Translations under genes and position numbers: made by a program
Notes under the pieces: model-generated
Databases searched by the model: none
What the model was told of the DNA's origin: nothing
Seen by the model: only the letters and a program-made list of their open reading frames with translations
From: CAYGHE01 sp964349805
Lineage (GTDB): Bacteria > Patescibacteriota > Saccharimonadia > Saccharimonadales > Saccharimonadaceae
Direction: 5' to 3'
DNA: 64,000 nt
Assembly: GCA_964349805.1 (NCBI GenBank)
Contig: CAYGHE010000004.1
Coordinates: 1 to 64,000, forward strand
In this document: positions 43,035-51,854 of the stretch, in pieces
Position numbering within the stretch: position 1 is the stretch's first letter
How the letters are laid out: every line of letters begins with the position of its first letter

Positions 43035-44219
43035 ATGCAACCGAATCAACCGCTTGGTAACCAAGATCAAAATAGTGACGACGCATCCAAACAGGCTGCG
43101 GTAGATTTAGTGCGCTCTCAAATTGACAGAATATATGGCGGGGAGGTAGCCTCGGATCCGCAACAACCAGCTATAGAAAACCCTTACGAAAGAACTCATC
43201 AAGAACACCCTCAGCCTCAAGCGGAACAGTGGAAAAAATACCATACGGCTTGGCAAGATTATTATCAAAAATATTACGAGGGTTACTATTCTCATCATCT
43301 GCACCGAGCTAAACAAGATTTAGAGGAGCGCATAACTCAATCCAAGAGCCCAGCAGTCCAGGAACACCAACCCCCTAGCTACTTTAGCGATCAACCCAAA
43401 GAGGACGCCCCCTCTGATGAAACGTTATCAGTAAACGATGCTGTTTTTGATTTACGCCAGAAATTACTGTTAAGAATTAAAGATTCAGCTAGCAGAGTAA
43501 AGAAAAGTCGGCATTTTATACCTATAACGGCCGCTGTAATAGTAGTGTTTGCTTTTCTGTTTTTGCAATATAACCGCCTAGTAATATCTAACGTCATGGC
43601 CTATGTGAGCCCTGGCAAAATTGACCCGCAAAACATTGTCGTCGAACCTGGTAGAGCTATCGCGGTCGGCCCTGAGCCCCGTTTGATTATCCCTAAAATT
43701 AATATCGACGTGCCCGTAATCTACGGCATTGGTAACGATCAGGCCTCGCAATTAACTGCGATGGACAAAGGAGTGGCTCACTTTGCTATACCCGGTGCTA
43801 GCAGCCGCCCAGGACAGGTCGGCAACACTGTAATCGCTGGGCACAGCAGTAACGACTTGTTCGACAATAGCCAATATAAATTTATCTTTGCGCAACTCGA
43901 GAGATTAAGCGAAGGCGATATGATATACGCTCACTATGAAGGTGTTCGCTATGCTTACACCGTAACCAAAAAGGATGTAGTTAAACCAACGGACGTTTCC
44001 GCTCTAGTTTATCCAACCGACAAGCCAGTTATGACGCTAGTAACCTGCACACCTGTCGGCACGGCCTTGAATCGCTTGTTGGTAACCGCCGAGCAGGTTA
44101 GTCCCGATCCTAGCAGCTTCAAACCAGCACCGACCACAGAGGACAGCGAAGAAGATGTATCCATGCCTGGCAATTCTCCTACGATATTCGAAAGAATATT
44201 TGGCAACCGTCAATACTAA
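43035..44219 (+). CDS. Membrane-anchored sortase-family transpeptidase
   Basis: The 394-residue enzyme has a 150-residue Gln/Pro-rich cytoplasmic N-terminus, one membrane segment (about 165-185), and a sortase barrel with His270 (VIAGHSSN), Cys338 (LVTCTPVG) and Arg347 (NRLLV). The TCTPVG form resembles class D/E sortases. It would join LPxTG-like sorting signals to the envelope. The frame continues to 42984, but ATG 43035 follows TACAAT (43005-43010) at a normal leader distance. It converges on the PEGA gene with a 4-bp gap. Confidence 0.9.
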   Translation: MQPNQPLGNQDQNSDDASKQAAVDLVRSQIDRIYGGEVASDPQQPAIENPYERTHQEHPQPQAEQWKKYHTAWQDYYQKYYEGYYSHHLHRAKQDLEERITQSKSPAVQEHQPPSYFSDQPKEDAPSDETLSVNDAVFDLRQKLLLRIKDSASRVKKSRHFIPITAAVIVVFAFLFLQYNRLVISNVMAYVSPGKIDPQNIVVEPGRAIAVGPEPRLIIPKINIDVPVIYGIGNDQASQLTAMDKGVAHFAIPGASSRPGQVGNTVIAGHSSNDLFDNSQYKFIFAQLERLSEGDMIYAHYEGVRYAYTVTKKDVVKPTDVSALVYPTDKPVMTLVTCTPVGTALNRLLVTAEQVSPDPSSFKPAPTTEDSEEDVSMPGNSPTIFERIFGNRQY

Positions 44220-44223
44220 TAAA

Positions 44224-45687
44224 TTACCGTAAAATCATGCGCACGCGCTGCAGGCGATAACCATCGTCAGTGGTTCCAATGCTGTATAAGTATCGTCCAT
44301 TATTCGTTAAAAGAACCGTGTGCCTACCGGCTACTTGATTGATATCGTGTTTATTCATGCCGTCAAACTCGCGGATAGTTAAGTTGCCGCCCCGATCTGA
44401 CCAAATATAATTATCGTCCAGCCACTGCAAGACAGCTGTTTGTCCTTCGCCTTCAATTGTCGAAGAGGCTAGGGATTGATATTCCAAGTCATAGCTAGCA
44501 AAATACTCTTCTGACTGAGCTAGAAGATATTGGCCGTCAGGGCTGAACTGCAAATAACGTACGTCTCTATCCAGATTGAACGAAGCAAACGTCTTTAAAT
44601 CAGAAACATCTTCTTTGCTGTTAGGATAACTGCCGCTCAATATTTCTACCTTATTACCGGTGGAAATCGCTGTATAGTTCTCATTAAAATAGCGCGTGGT
44701 AGTGATTAGAAAAGGAGTATCAGAGTCGTTTTCTAAAGAACGAACCACATAAGAGTTATCATCTCCCTCCTGATATATACCAACGACTCTGCTAGCACCG
44801 GATTCATCTTTGCCAATATAAGTAACGGCATTGCCAGCTTCATAAACGTCAAACGAAGAAACGTTTCTTACTAGCGGGTCTGATACGTTAGCGCCGGGCA
44901 CCTCAAGCCGTCGTATATTGCCATCTACTAACGCGTAAAATTGACTGCCGCCAGATCCTGCGAACTGAACATCGCTTATATTAAGTTTGAACAATTCCGT
45001 GAGATTCCTAGTAGAGCTTACGTCCCGCGTGTCAAGCGCTAGCCATTCTTTATTTTCGCCATAAGTGTGTTGCACAAGAACATAGCGTCCAGCTTCATCC
45101 CAGGCAACCATAGAAAAATCATGCAAACTATTTGGGTTAGGGGCAGCAGAATAAATAGTGCTTGGAATAGTTAAGGTTTCAGATTTTATCGTGTCGGAAC
45201 GAACATCTACCAATTCAAAACTAGGGGCCGTAGCTTGACGTTGCAATAATATTTCGCGGCCTTCTGGAGCCGCCAGACTAGCATAAAGTTCATTGTACTG
45301 TGCAACTGTTTCGAGTGTTAATTCTTTCGGTACAAGTAAAGCATAGTTAAGCCAGGTTAGGGTGCCGGCTTTTATATTAATGGTCTTTTGCCATGTTTCG
45401 TATCCATCACGCCAGATTGTAAACTCGTGAACGCCAGGCAACACAGAGCTTTTACTGGGTGTGCGCGAGCTAATAGCGTTTCCATCAATTGTTACAGTGG
45501 CACCCGATGGAGTAGACCCGAATTGCACCAACGAACCCTGCTGCAGGCGGCCTTCGTCCATATTAAACCGATACCCTAGGGTAAAAAGTATTATCAAAGA
45601 GGCTGTAGTAATGACAGTCAGGCTCATTAAAGTATAGACAAGCACCCGCCTGAATATCTCTCTTTTTCGTGAAAGGCGACGATACAT
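44224..45687 (-). CDS. PEGA-domain membrane protein with WD40-like beta propeller
   Basis: The 487-residue protein starts with a membrane segment (about 17-38), then a PEGA-type domain with FGSTPSGATVTIDGNAIS and LPGVHEFTIWRDGYETWQK (about 50-110). A repeated beta structure with FSPDGQYLLAQSEEYFASYD and LQWLDDNYIW, probably a propeller, fills the rest. Members of this family are surface proteins of unknown role. A minus-strand TATAAT (45695-45700) leaves 7 nt before the ATG. Confidence 0.82.
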   Translation of the reverse strand: MYRRLSRKREIFRRVLVYTLMSLTVITTASLIILFTLGYRFNMDEGRLQQGSLVQFGSTPSGATVTIDGNAISSRTPSKSSVLPGVHEFTIWRDGYETWQKTINIKAGTLTWLNYALLVPKELTLETVAQYNELYASLAAPEGREILLQRQATAPSFELVDVRSDTIKSETLTIPSTIYSAAPNPNSLHDFSMVAWDEAGRYVLVQHTYGENKEWLALDTRDVSSTRNLTELFKLNISDVQFAGSGGSQFYALVDGNIRRLEVPGANVSDPLVRNVSSFDVYEAGNAVTYIGKDESGASRVVGIYQEGDDNSYVVRSLENDSDTPFLITTTRYFNENYTAISTGNKVEILSGSYPNSKEDVSDLKTFASFNLDRDVRYLQFSPDGQYLLAQSEEYFASYDLEYQSLASSTIEGEGQTAVLQWLDDNYIWSDRGGNLTIREFDGMNKHDINQVAGRHTVLLTNNGRYLYSIGTTDDGYRLQRVRMILR

Positions 45688-45824
45688 AATCTACATTATA
45701 CCAAGCGTATACATTTTTTAACCAAGACTTGTAATATTCGGCTAATACGCTTAAGATAATGATATCGCTTAAGCCCCTTAATGCGGCGATAAAAAGCAGC
45801 ACTACTAGTGAGAATTTATAAGAA

Positions 45825-46781
45825 ATGAGTCAAGACAAAAAAACAGTTACTGTCAATGGACGGCGCTATGACGTAGCGACCGGCCTAGCACTTAATTCTA
45901 CAACTCCTGCAACTCCTGGACGTAAATATGCTGACATTAAAAAGTCTCCGCATGCAAAAATTGTTCACTCGGCCGTGCAAAAATCTAAAACGCTTCACCG
46001 CAAAGTGGTCAAGAAACCCAAGAGCACGGCGCAAACAGTTGTTCCACCCCGTAAAATTGGCCGCAATATGGATATAGCTCGCAGTAAACTGATAGCTCGA
46101 TTTGCTCCTACGGCACAAGAAAATCAACCTGCAAAAAAGGTGACTAGCAAATCACAGAGTGATATCGGGCCAGTTAAACATCCTTTAACAGCCAAAGTAG
46201 GGTCCACTAAAAAAGCAGACCTCCCGGTAAAACCTAAAAACAGTCGAGAAACCAAAGAAGAGGCTATTTCCGCCGCCTTAAAAGCCCCTAAGTCTTCAGC
46301 TAGTGCCAAACGCAAGACTCCGCCAAAATTAAAACGTTTCATAAACGTTTTTAGTATCGGATTTATCTGCCTAGTTATTGGTGCGGCGGCGGCATACACC
46401 AATCTACCCAGTCTCTCCGTAAAGGTGGCTGGTGCACAAGCCGGCGTTAACGCTTCTTATCCTGGCTACAAACCCGATGGTTATAGATTTAGAGGGCCAG
46501 CATCATTTAGTAACAACGAGGTGTCTCTGACTTTTCGTGCCAACACTGGCAATAAGTATTTCACCATAAAACAATCTAAAAGCTCTTGGGATTCAAGCGC
46601 TGTAAGAGATTACGCTCAAACTATATTAGGTGAAGATTTTGTAACTATCCGACAAAGCGGCTGGACTATTTATACTTATGCTGGCAAAGCTGCCTGGGTT
46701 AACGCTGGAATATTGTACACAGTAGACGGCGATGCACGTCTTACCAATGAACAGATACGCCGTTTGGCCACTAGTTTGTAA
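45825..46781 (+). CDS. Basic membrane-anchored protein of unknown function
   Basis: The 318-residue protein has a long Lys/Thr/Pro-rich cytoplasmic N-terminus (about 175 residues), one membrane segment (FINVFSIGFICLVIGAAAAY), and a C-terminal soluble domain of about 120 residues with YRFRGPASFSNNEVSLTFR. I recognise no family. The positive N-terminus could contact DNA or RNA. The upstream 137 bp contains no gene. Confidence 0.6.
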   Translation: MSQDKKTVTVNGRRYDVATGLALNSTTPATPGRKYADIKKSPHAKIVHSAVQKSKTLHRKVVKKPKSTAQTVVPPRKIGRNMDIARSKLIARFAPTAQENQPAKKVTSKSQSDIGPVKHPLTAKVGSTKKADLPVKPKNSRETKEEAISAALKAPKSSASAKRKTPPKLKRFINVFSIGFICLVIGAAAAYTNLPSLSVKVAGAQAGVNASYPGYKPDGYRFRGPASFSNNEVSLTFRANTGNKYFTIKQSKSSWDSSAVRDYAQTILGEDFVTIRQSGWTIYTYAGKAAWVNAGILYTVDGDARLTNEQIRRLATSL

Positions 46782-46887
46782 CTCTCAGTAGGTGAAAAGA
46801 GATTTTAGGGGCAAGCCGAGTGGCAGGACCCGTAAAACTAATAGCCGGTATCTAGTTAGGTGCTGTTAGCTGTTATAATTAGATTTA

Positions 46888-48345
46888 ATGGCTAATTCTC
46901 AAATACCAACCGTACGTACTCGTTTTGCGCCTAGCCCTACTGGTTTTTTACACGTTGGTGGCGTTCGAACAGCGTTATTCGCTTGGTTAATAGCCCGGCA
47001 AAAAGGTGGGCAATTCGTCCTAAGGCTTGAGGACACCGACAAAGCCCGCGAAATAGAAGGTAGTGAACAACATCTTATAGAAAGCTTACAATCACTAGGC
47101 ATAAATTATGATGAGGGGCCTGATAATGGCGGGCAATTCGCGCCATATCGACAAAGCGAGCGCTTAGACATTTATAAATCTTGGGCGCAAAAACTATTAG
47201 ATAGAGGGAGAGCTTATCCTGACCCATATACCGCGCAGGAGCTTCAGGCTTTCCGTGAACAAGCTCAAAAAGAAGGCAAGCCGTTTTTATACAGAAACCA
47301 TCGACCTAACTTAGTAACGGAAGCTAACCATTGGGATGGCAAGGCGCCTCTTCGTTTTAAATCAAGCCCCGGGGATTATACTTGGAACGACGCCGTAATG
47401 GGCGAACTCCACGCGGGTCAAGAATCAGTTGATGACTTTATTCTTATCAAAGCCGACGGTTATCCGACTTATAATTTCGCCCACATAGTAGATGACGCCG
47501 AGATGCAGATAACTCATGTTATTAGAGGGCAGGAGTTTATTGCCAGCGTACCTAACTACTTGAACCTGTACGAAGCGTTAGAAATTACTCCTCCGATATT
47601 AGCGACCTTGCCATACGTCATGGCCATCGACGGACACAAGAAATTAAGTAAGAGAGACGGCGCCAAAGACGTTCTTGATTATTTGCGTGACGGCTTTTTA
47701 CCAGAAGCTTTAATTAATTTTATCGCTACGCTAGGTTGGAATGACGGTACTGAACAAGAAGTTTTTACAGTTGACGAATTAATTGAAAAATTCTCGCTAG
47801 ACAGAGTACAAAAAAGTCCAGCCCGTTTTGACGAACAGCGCTTGTTGTGGATAAACGGTCAACACACCCGACGCCTACCATTAGACGAGTTGTATGAAAG
47901 GGTTAAATCCTTTTTCCCAGAAAACAGTTCAGAAGCTGATGAACAATACAAAAAACAAGTTTTGGGCCTAGTTCAAGACAGGCTCAAGACATTAGCGGAT
48001 CTGCCTATAATGACTAGTTATTTCTTTGGTGACCCGCAACCAAATTGGCAGATGATAAGTGACAACAAGCAACTTAGTAAAGTCGATGTCGACAAATTAA
48101 CTAACTTGCTTGAACAAGCTAAAAGCAAGCTCGAACAAAGCAATTTTGACCCTGATTCCTTGCAAAATACTCTTAACCAGCTTCTGGTCGACACATCACA
48201 GAAACCCGCTGTACTTTTTAGTATTATCCGCATCGGTGTATCGTGGGCACCTTTTAGCCCAAGCCTCAACAACACTTTAGCAACTCTTGGCAAAGACACT
48301 GTCCTGCGCCGTCTTCAAACAGCTATCGACACAGCTCCTAAATAA
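46888..48345 (+). CDS. gltX: Glutamyl-tRNA synthetase
   Basis: The 485-residue class I synthetase shows the HIGH-type block RFAPSPTGFLHVGGVRT, LRLEDTDKARE, and the KLSKR-type motif HKKLSKRDGAKDV. Length fits a bacterial GltX; GatCAB would be expected elsewhere for tRNA-Gln. TATAAT (46874-46879) leaves 8 nt before the ATG without ribosome-binding site. Confidence 0.97.
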   Translation: MANSQIPTVRTRFAPSPTGFLHVGGVRTALFAWLIARQKGGQFVLRLEDTDKAREIEGSEQHLIESLQSLGINYDEGPDNGGQFAPYRQSERLDIYKSWAQKLLDRGRAYPDPYTAQELQAFREQAQKEGKPFLYRNHRPNLVTEANHWDGKAPLRFKSSPGDYTWNDAVMGELHAGQESVDDFILIKADGYPTYNFAHIVDDAEMQITHVIRGQEFIASVPNYLNLYEALEITPPILATLPYVMAIDGHKKLSKRDGAKDVLDYLRDGFLPEALINFIATLGWNDGTEQEVFTVDELIEKFSLDRVQKSPARFDEQRLLWINGQHTRRLPLDELYERVKSFFPENSSEADEQYKKQVLGLVQDRLKTLADLPIMTSYFFGDPQPNWQMISDNKQLSKVDVDKLTNLLEQAKSKLEQSNFDPDSLQNTLNQLLVDTSQKPAVLFSIIRIGVSWAPFSPSLNNTLATLGKDTVLRRLQTAIDTAPK

Positions 48346-48400
48346 ATTCTTTTTGGTCTTAAAATAACGAATTAGCTTCTGTTATAATAAAGCTTAAGCT

Positions 48401-49486
48401 ATGAAGTTAACTGGATTCAAGCATTTTCTAGCGCGCTTGCGCTGGCTGATAGGCCAACATAAAAAACGCATCTTGATTATTGGAGGGGCGATAATATTAG
48501 TTGCCGCAGCAACAGTAACTTATTTTATAGTGTCTAGAAAACCAGCAGATGAAGCTCCACCTGCCGCTCAGGTCGTTGAAGAGCCAGAGCCTGTGAAATA
48601 TTATTCACCCTTAACAGGACGTCTAGTTGAAAATGAGGCGTCAACTAAACAACTCGTAACCTCTATTATTATCGAGAATAGCCCCGACGCTAGGCCGCAA
48701 TCCGGCCTCAAAGACAGCGGGGTAGTATTTGAAGCTATTGCCGAAGGCGGCATCACGCGTTTTTTGGTGCTCTATCAACAAGAGAAACCACAACTCATAG
48801 GACCAGTGCGTAGCCTGAGAATGTATTACATCGATTGGCTGGCGGCATTCGACCCAAGCGTAGCGCACATTGGTGGTAGCGCAGCATCTTTAGCGGAAAT
48901 ACGTAACGGTCAACACAGAGATATCGATCAGTTCTTTAACCCCGTGGCTTACTGGAGGTCAACTGATCGCTGGGCACCACACAACGTATATACAAGTTTT
49001 GAAAAATTAGACGCCCTAAATACCGCCAAAGGTTACACAACATCTGACGTTAAAAGTTTTAGCCGGGTAGATGGCGAACCTAGTGAAACCCCCACGGCAA
49101 CTGTTATTAACGTAAATATTAGTAGCGCTCTCTATAACAGCTCTTATACTTATGATCCTGCTACGAACTCTTATAACCGTTCATTGGGCGGAGTTCCCCA
49201 CATGGACCGAGAAGCTGGTCAGATAACGCCTAGTGTGGTTATAGCCCTACGGGTTAACGAAAGAACAGTTCTAGAAGATGGCTACAGGCAAAGTATTGAT
49301 ACTATCGGCAGCGGTGCGGCAGTTATATTTCAAAATGGTATAGCCCAAGAAGTAACTTGGCATAAACCCGACCGAGCCAGTCAAATAAAATTCACGGATG
49401 AAAACGGTGAAGACGTACCTTTAGTGAGGGGACAAACCTGGATATCAGCGGTTCCCAACGATACGGGTAGCGTGTCATGGCAGTAG
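48401..49486 (+). CDS. DUF3048 (YerB-like) membrane-anchored protein
   Basis: The 361-residue protein has an N-terminal membrane segment (about 24-46) and a DUF3048/YerB-type domain: SPLTGRLVE, IIIENSPDARPQSGL, VFEAIAEGGITRFLVLY, IGPVRSLRMYYIDW. The family is common in Firmicutes and candidate phyla and may act on the cell wall; the reaction is unknown. Its stop overlaps the start of the histidine kinase gene by 10 bp, hinting at a common signalling unit. Confidence 0.85.
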   Translation: MKLTGFKHFLARLRWLIGQHKKRILIIGGAIILVAAATVTYFIVSRKPADEAPPAAQVVEEPEPVKYYSPLTGRLVENEASTKQLVTSIIIENSPDARPQSGLKDSGVVFEAIAEGGITRFLVLYQQEKPQLIGPVRSLRMYYIDWLAAFDPSVAHIGGSAASLAEIRNGQHRDIDQFFNPVAYWRSTDRWAPHNVYTSFEKLDALNTAKGYTTSDVKSFSRVDGEPSETPTATVINVNISSALYNSSYTYDPATNSYNRSLGGVPHMDREAGQITPSVVIALRVNERTVLEDGYRQSIDTIGSGAAVIFQNGIAQEVTWHKPDRASQIKFTDENGEDVPLVRGQTWISAVPNDTGSVSWQ

Positions 49487-51006
49487 ACAAGGCTACACCT
49501 TCGATTAACCGAACTTGGCCTTTGTTTAGAAAACGCGGAGTATTCTTGATTATCGCTTCGCATGCCATAATCTGGTTGATTTTTGGAGTAGCTACTGCCG
49601 TTACGTATCCTGATGTTATTAAAGAAATACTTTTTTGGATATTTATTGGCACTCTGTTTACTGTGAGTTTAACGATAAATCTGTTAGTTTTTACGATTAT
49701 CGTCGAACCAATCAAGGAACTTTTAGCCGCCATTACCCACATAGCGGGGGAGCGTTCGTCCACGACACCGCCAAATCCAAACAATAAGAAATATCAAAAA
49801 ACTGGTTTTGCACAAATCTTGCAAACTTTGTACGAATTATCTAGCAAAAAAGAGACCAAGCTTATCCCAGAGCAAAATACCGAATCACCCCTAACTTCAG
49901 CTCTTGATGCAACCAGTTGCGGTTTCGTGACAATTAATGGCGCTCGCAAAATAACCTATGCAAACAATGCCGCTCCGATACAAGTCACTTCAGACGAGTC
50001 AAAGGAGTTGAGTTTGATTTTCAATGGAGCCGATAACCTAGAGGCTTGGCTTGACCGTTGCGAAGAAAAAGCTGTGCATGCCGAACGCGTCTGGACTCGC
50101 TTACCCGACAGGCTGCCAAACGAAGAAGGTAGGCGGTTTTTTGACGTCATTGCTTCTTACCAAAAAGGGTCCTCCAGTGAAACTGTACTGGTACTTATTA
50201 ACCGAACCGAATCCTACAGTATGGACGAAGAAGATTTAGATTTTATAGCTTTTGCGGCTCACGAATTACGCGGCCCTATTACCGTTATCCGTGGGTATTT
50301 GGATGTATTACAGGATGAGTTATCAGGCGTATTGCAAGACGACCAGAAAGAATTGTTCAGACGGCTCACCGTATCTTCTAACCGGTTGTCAGGATACATA
50401 AATAACATACTAAACGCTTCTCGTTACGATCGGCGACATCTAAAGGTCCGCCTAGTAGAAGATAAGGTTGCGACCATTTACGATACCATTAGCGACGACA
50501 TGCAGTTGCGTGCTGGTTCACAAAATCGCTCTTTGAACGTATCTTTGCCTGCTGATCTTCCAACTATCGCAGCCGATCGCGCCAGTATTAGCGAAGTGTT
50601 ATCCAATATCATAGATAACGCTATTAAATACAGCAACGAAGGGGGAATTATCAATGTTACCGCGGGTGCCAAGGGTGACTTCGTAGAAATAGCAGTAGAG
50701 GACCACGGTATTGGAATGCCCGGCAATGTCATTAGTAATTTATTCAAAAAATTCTACAGGTCTCATCGCTCTCGCGAAACTGTCGCCGGTACCGGTATAG
50801 GTTTATACATCAGTAAAGCTATTGTCGAATCCCATGGTGGAACCATAAGCGTCCGAAGCGAAGAAGGTAGGGGATCGACTTTTACGATATCGTTACCAAT
50901 ATACGCGACTGTTGCGGACAAATTAAAAGCAAGCGATAATAGTAATGAAGGCTTAATTGAAGAAGGCAAGGGTTGGATTAAAAACCACTCGATGTTTAGG
51001 GGATAA
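49477..51006 (+). CDS. Membrane sensor histidine kinase
   Basis: The 509-residue kinase has two N-terminal membrane segments (about 24-45 and 55-78) with little extracytoplasmic loop, a PAS-like region, the DHp helix with phosphorylated His262 (AFAAHELRGP), and an ATPase domain with DNAIKYSNEGGII, DHGIGMP and GTGIGLYISKAI. It overlaps the DUF3048 gene and is followed 2 bp later by the receiver gene at 51009, so the three genes form one operon. Confidence 0.9.
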   Translation: MAVDKATPSINRTWPLFRKRGVFLIIASHAIIWLIFGVATAVTYPDVIKEILFWIFIGTLFTVSLTINLLVFTIIVEPIKELLAAITHIAGERSSTTPPNPNNKKYQKTGFAQILQTLYELSSKKETKLIPEQNTESPLTSALDATSCGFVTINGARKITYANNAAPIQVTSDESKELSLIFNGADNLEAWLDRCEEKAVHAERVWTRLPDRLPNEEGRRFFDVIASYQKGSSSETVLVLINRTESYSMDEEDLDFIAFAAHELRGPITVIRGYLDVLQDELSGVLQDDQKELFRRLTVSSNRLSGYINNILNASRYDRRHLKVRLVEDKVATIYDTISDDMQLRAGSQNRSLNVSLPADLPTIAADRASISEVLSNIIDNAIKYSNEGGIINVTAGAKGDFVEIAVEDHGIGMPGNVISNLFKKFYRSHRSRETVAGTGIGLYISKAIVESHGGTISVRSEEGRGSTFTISLPIYATVADKLKASDNSNEGLIEEGKGWIKNHSMFRG

Positions 51007-51008
51007 AA

Positions 51009-51395
51009 ATGGCAATAAAGACAATTCTATGCATAGAAGACGACCGCTTTATCGGCGAGATGTACGTGCGCAGTTTAAAAAAAGCGGGTTATGAAGTTGA
51101 CTGGGTAGTCGATGGAAACGATGGGCTTATAGCGGCGCGAAACAAAAAATTCGACCTTATTTTACTTGATATTATGTTACCCGAGCGACGGGGTAGTGAA
51201 ATACTCGACGCCCTGCGTGGCAAGGAAGATTTGATACCAGACACGAGGATTATAGTGCTAACTAATTTCGAACAAGATGAAGAATCGCGTATGGCCATGC
51301 AAAAAAACGCCGACGGATACTTAATCAAAGCCGAGATTACGCCCAAAAAACTTATCTCTGTCATCCAGCAATTAGACGCCCCGCCAGCCCAATAG
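51009..51395 (+). CDS. Receiver-only response regulator
   Basis: The 128-residue protein is a single REC domain: acidic pocket EDD at residues 10-12, Asp54 in ILLDIMLPER, VLTNFEQDEE and the conserved Lys in YLIKAEITPKK. With no output domain it likely acts by protein contact. It is encoded immediately after its probable kinase. A GGGGATAA ribosome-binding site precedes the start. Confidence 0.92.
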   Translation: MAIKTILCIEDDRFIGEMYVRSLKKAGYEVDWVVDGNDGLIAARNKKFDLILLDIMLPERRGSEILDALRGKEDLIPDTRIIVLTNFEQDEESRMAMQKNADGYLIKAEITPKKLISVIQQLDAPPAQ

Positions 51396-51433
51396 ACTTT
51401 AGGTTTTGTATCTGTTAAAGTGAGATGGACCAC

Positions 51434-51508
51434 GGTCTCATCGTCTAACGGTTAGGACACCAGGTTCTCATCCTGGCAATCCGGGTTCGATTCCCGGTGA
51501 GATCACCA
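51434..51508 (+). tRNA. tRNA-Glu (anticodon CTC)
   Basis: A 75-nt cloverleaf with encoded CCA. Acceptor GGTCTCA/TGAGATC, anticodon stem CCAGG/CCTGG around loop TTCTCAT (anticodon CTC, Glu) and T-arm CCGGG-TTCGATT-CCCGG. Its 3' end is the left repeat of the island that follows. Confidence 0.95.
51491..51506 (+). other. Left attachment repeat (attL) in tRNA-Glu
   Basis: TTCCCGGTGAGATCAC, the T-arm/acceptor end of tRNA-Glu, is repeated exactly at 52785-52800. An intact tRNA plus a displaced copy of its 3' end is the usual product of integration at a tRNA gene. Confidence 0.7.
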
Positions 51509-51516
51509 ATGAAAGC

Positions 51517-51546
51517 GGCTCAGGCCTGAAAGGTCTGGGCCTTTTT
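51517..51546 (+). terminator. Intrinsic terminator after tRNA-Glu
   Basis: GGCTCAGGCC and GGTCTGGGCC form a 10-bp stem with two G-U pairs and a 5-nt loop, followed by TTTTT (51542-51546). Confidence 0.8.
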
Positions 51547-51551
51547 CATAG

Positions 51552-51663
51552 GGCGAATTTATTCGCCGAATCGAACCCGACGCGGTTCGAATTCTGTCAA
51601 ATCGTTGATTTTACAGAATTTAGCTGATGTTATAATAAGAAGTGCACGGATTGTTATAACATC
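51552..51663. repeat. Four consecutive inverted repeats at the left end of the island
   Basis: Within 112 bp: 51552-51567 (GGCGAAT/ATTCGCC, 2-nt gap), 51571-51590 (TCGAACC/GGTTCGA, 6-nt gap), 51590-51620 (14-bp arms, AATTCTGTCAAATC against GATTTTACAGAATT, one mismatch, 3-nt gap) and 51626-51663 (GATGTTATAA/TTATAACATC, 18-nt gap). The first, second and fourth are perfect. The last includes a TATAAT (51631-51636). Such an array could be integrase arm sites, operator sites or a folded RNA leader. Confidence 0.7.
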
Positions 51664-51854
51664 TTGCGTTGGACTGGTGAAATCATCTCTTTAGGCCCGT
51701 ACTTAATATTTCATCGTGTATTTTTGCATCTACCCAAACAGTTAAGAACTGCTCAGTATGTGCCATAATATATCTGTACGGCCAGCCTGTTCGGAAAAAA
51801 CAAACTGCGAAGTATAGCACAACAAATAGATACAGCGGCAATATGGATCGTTAG

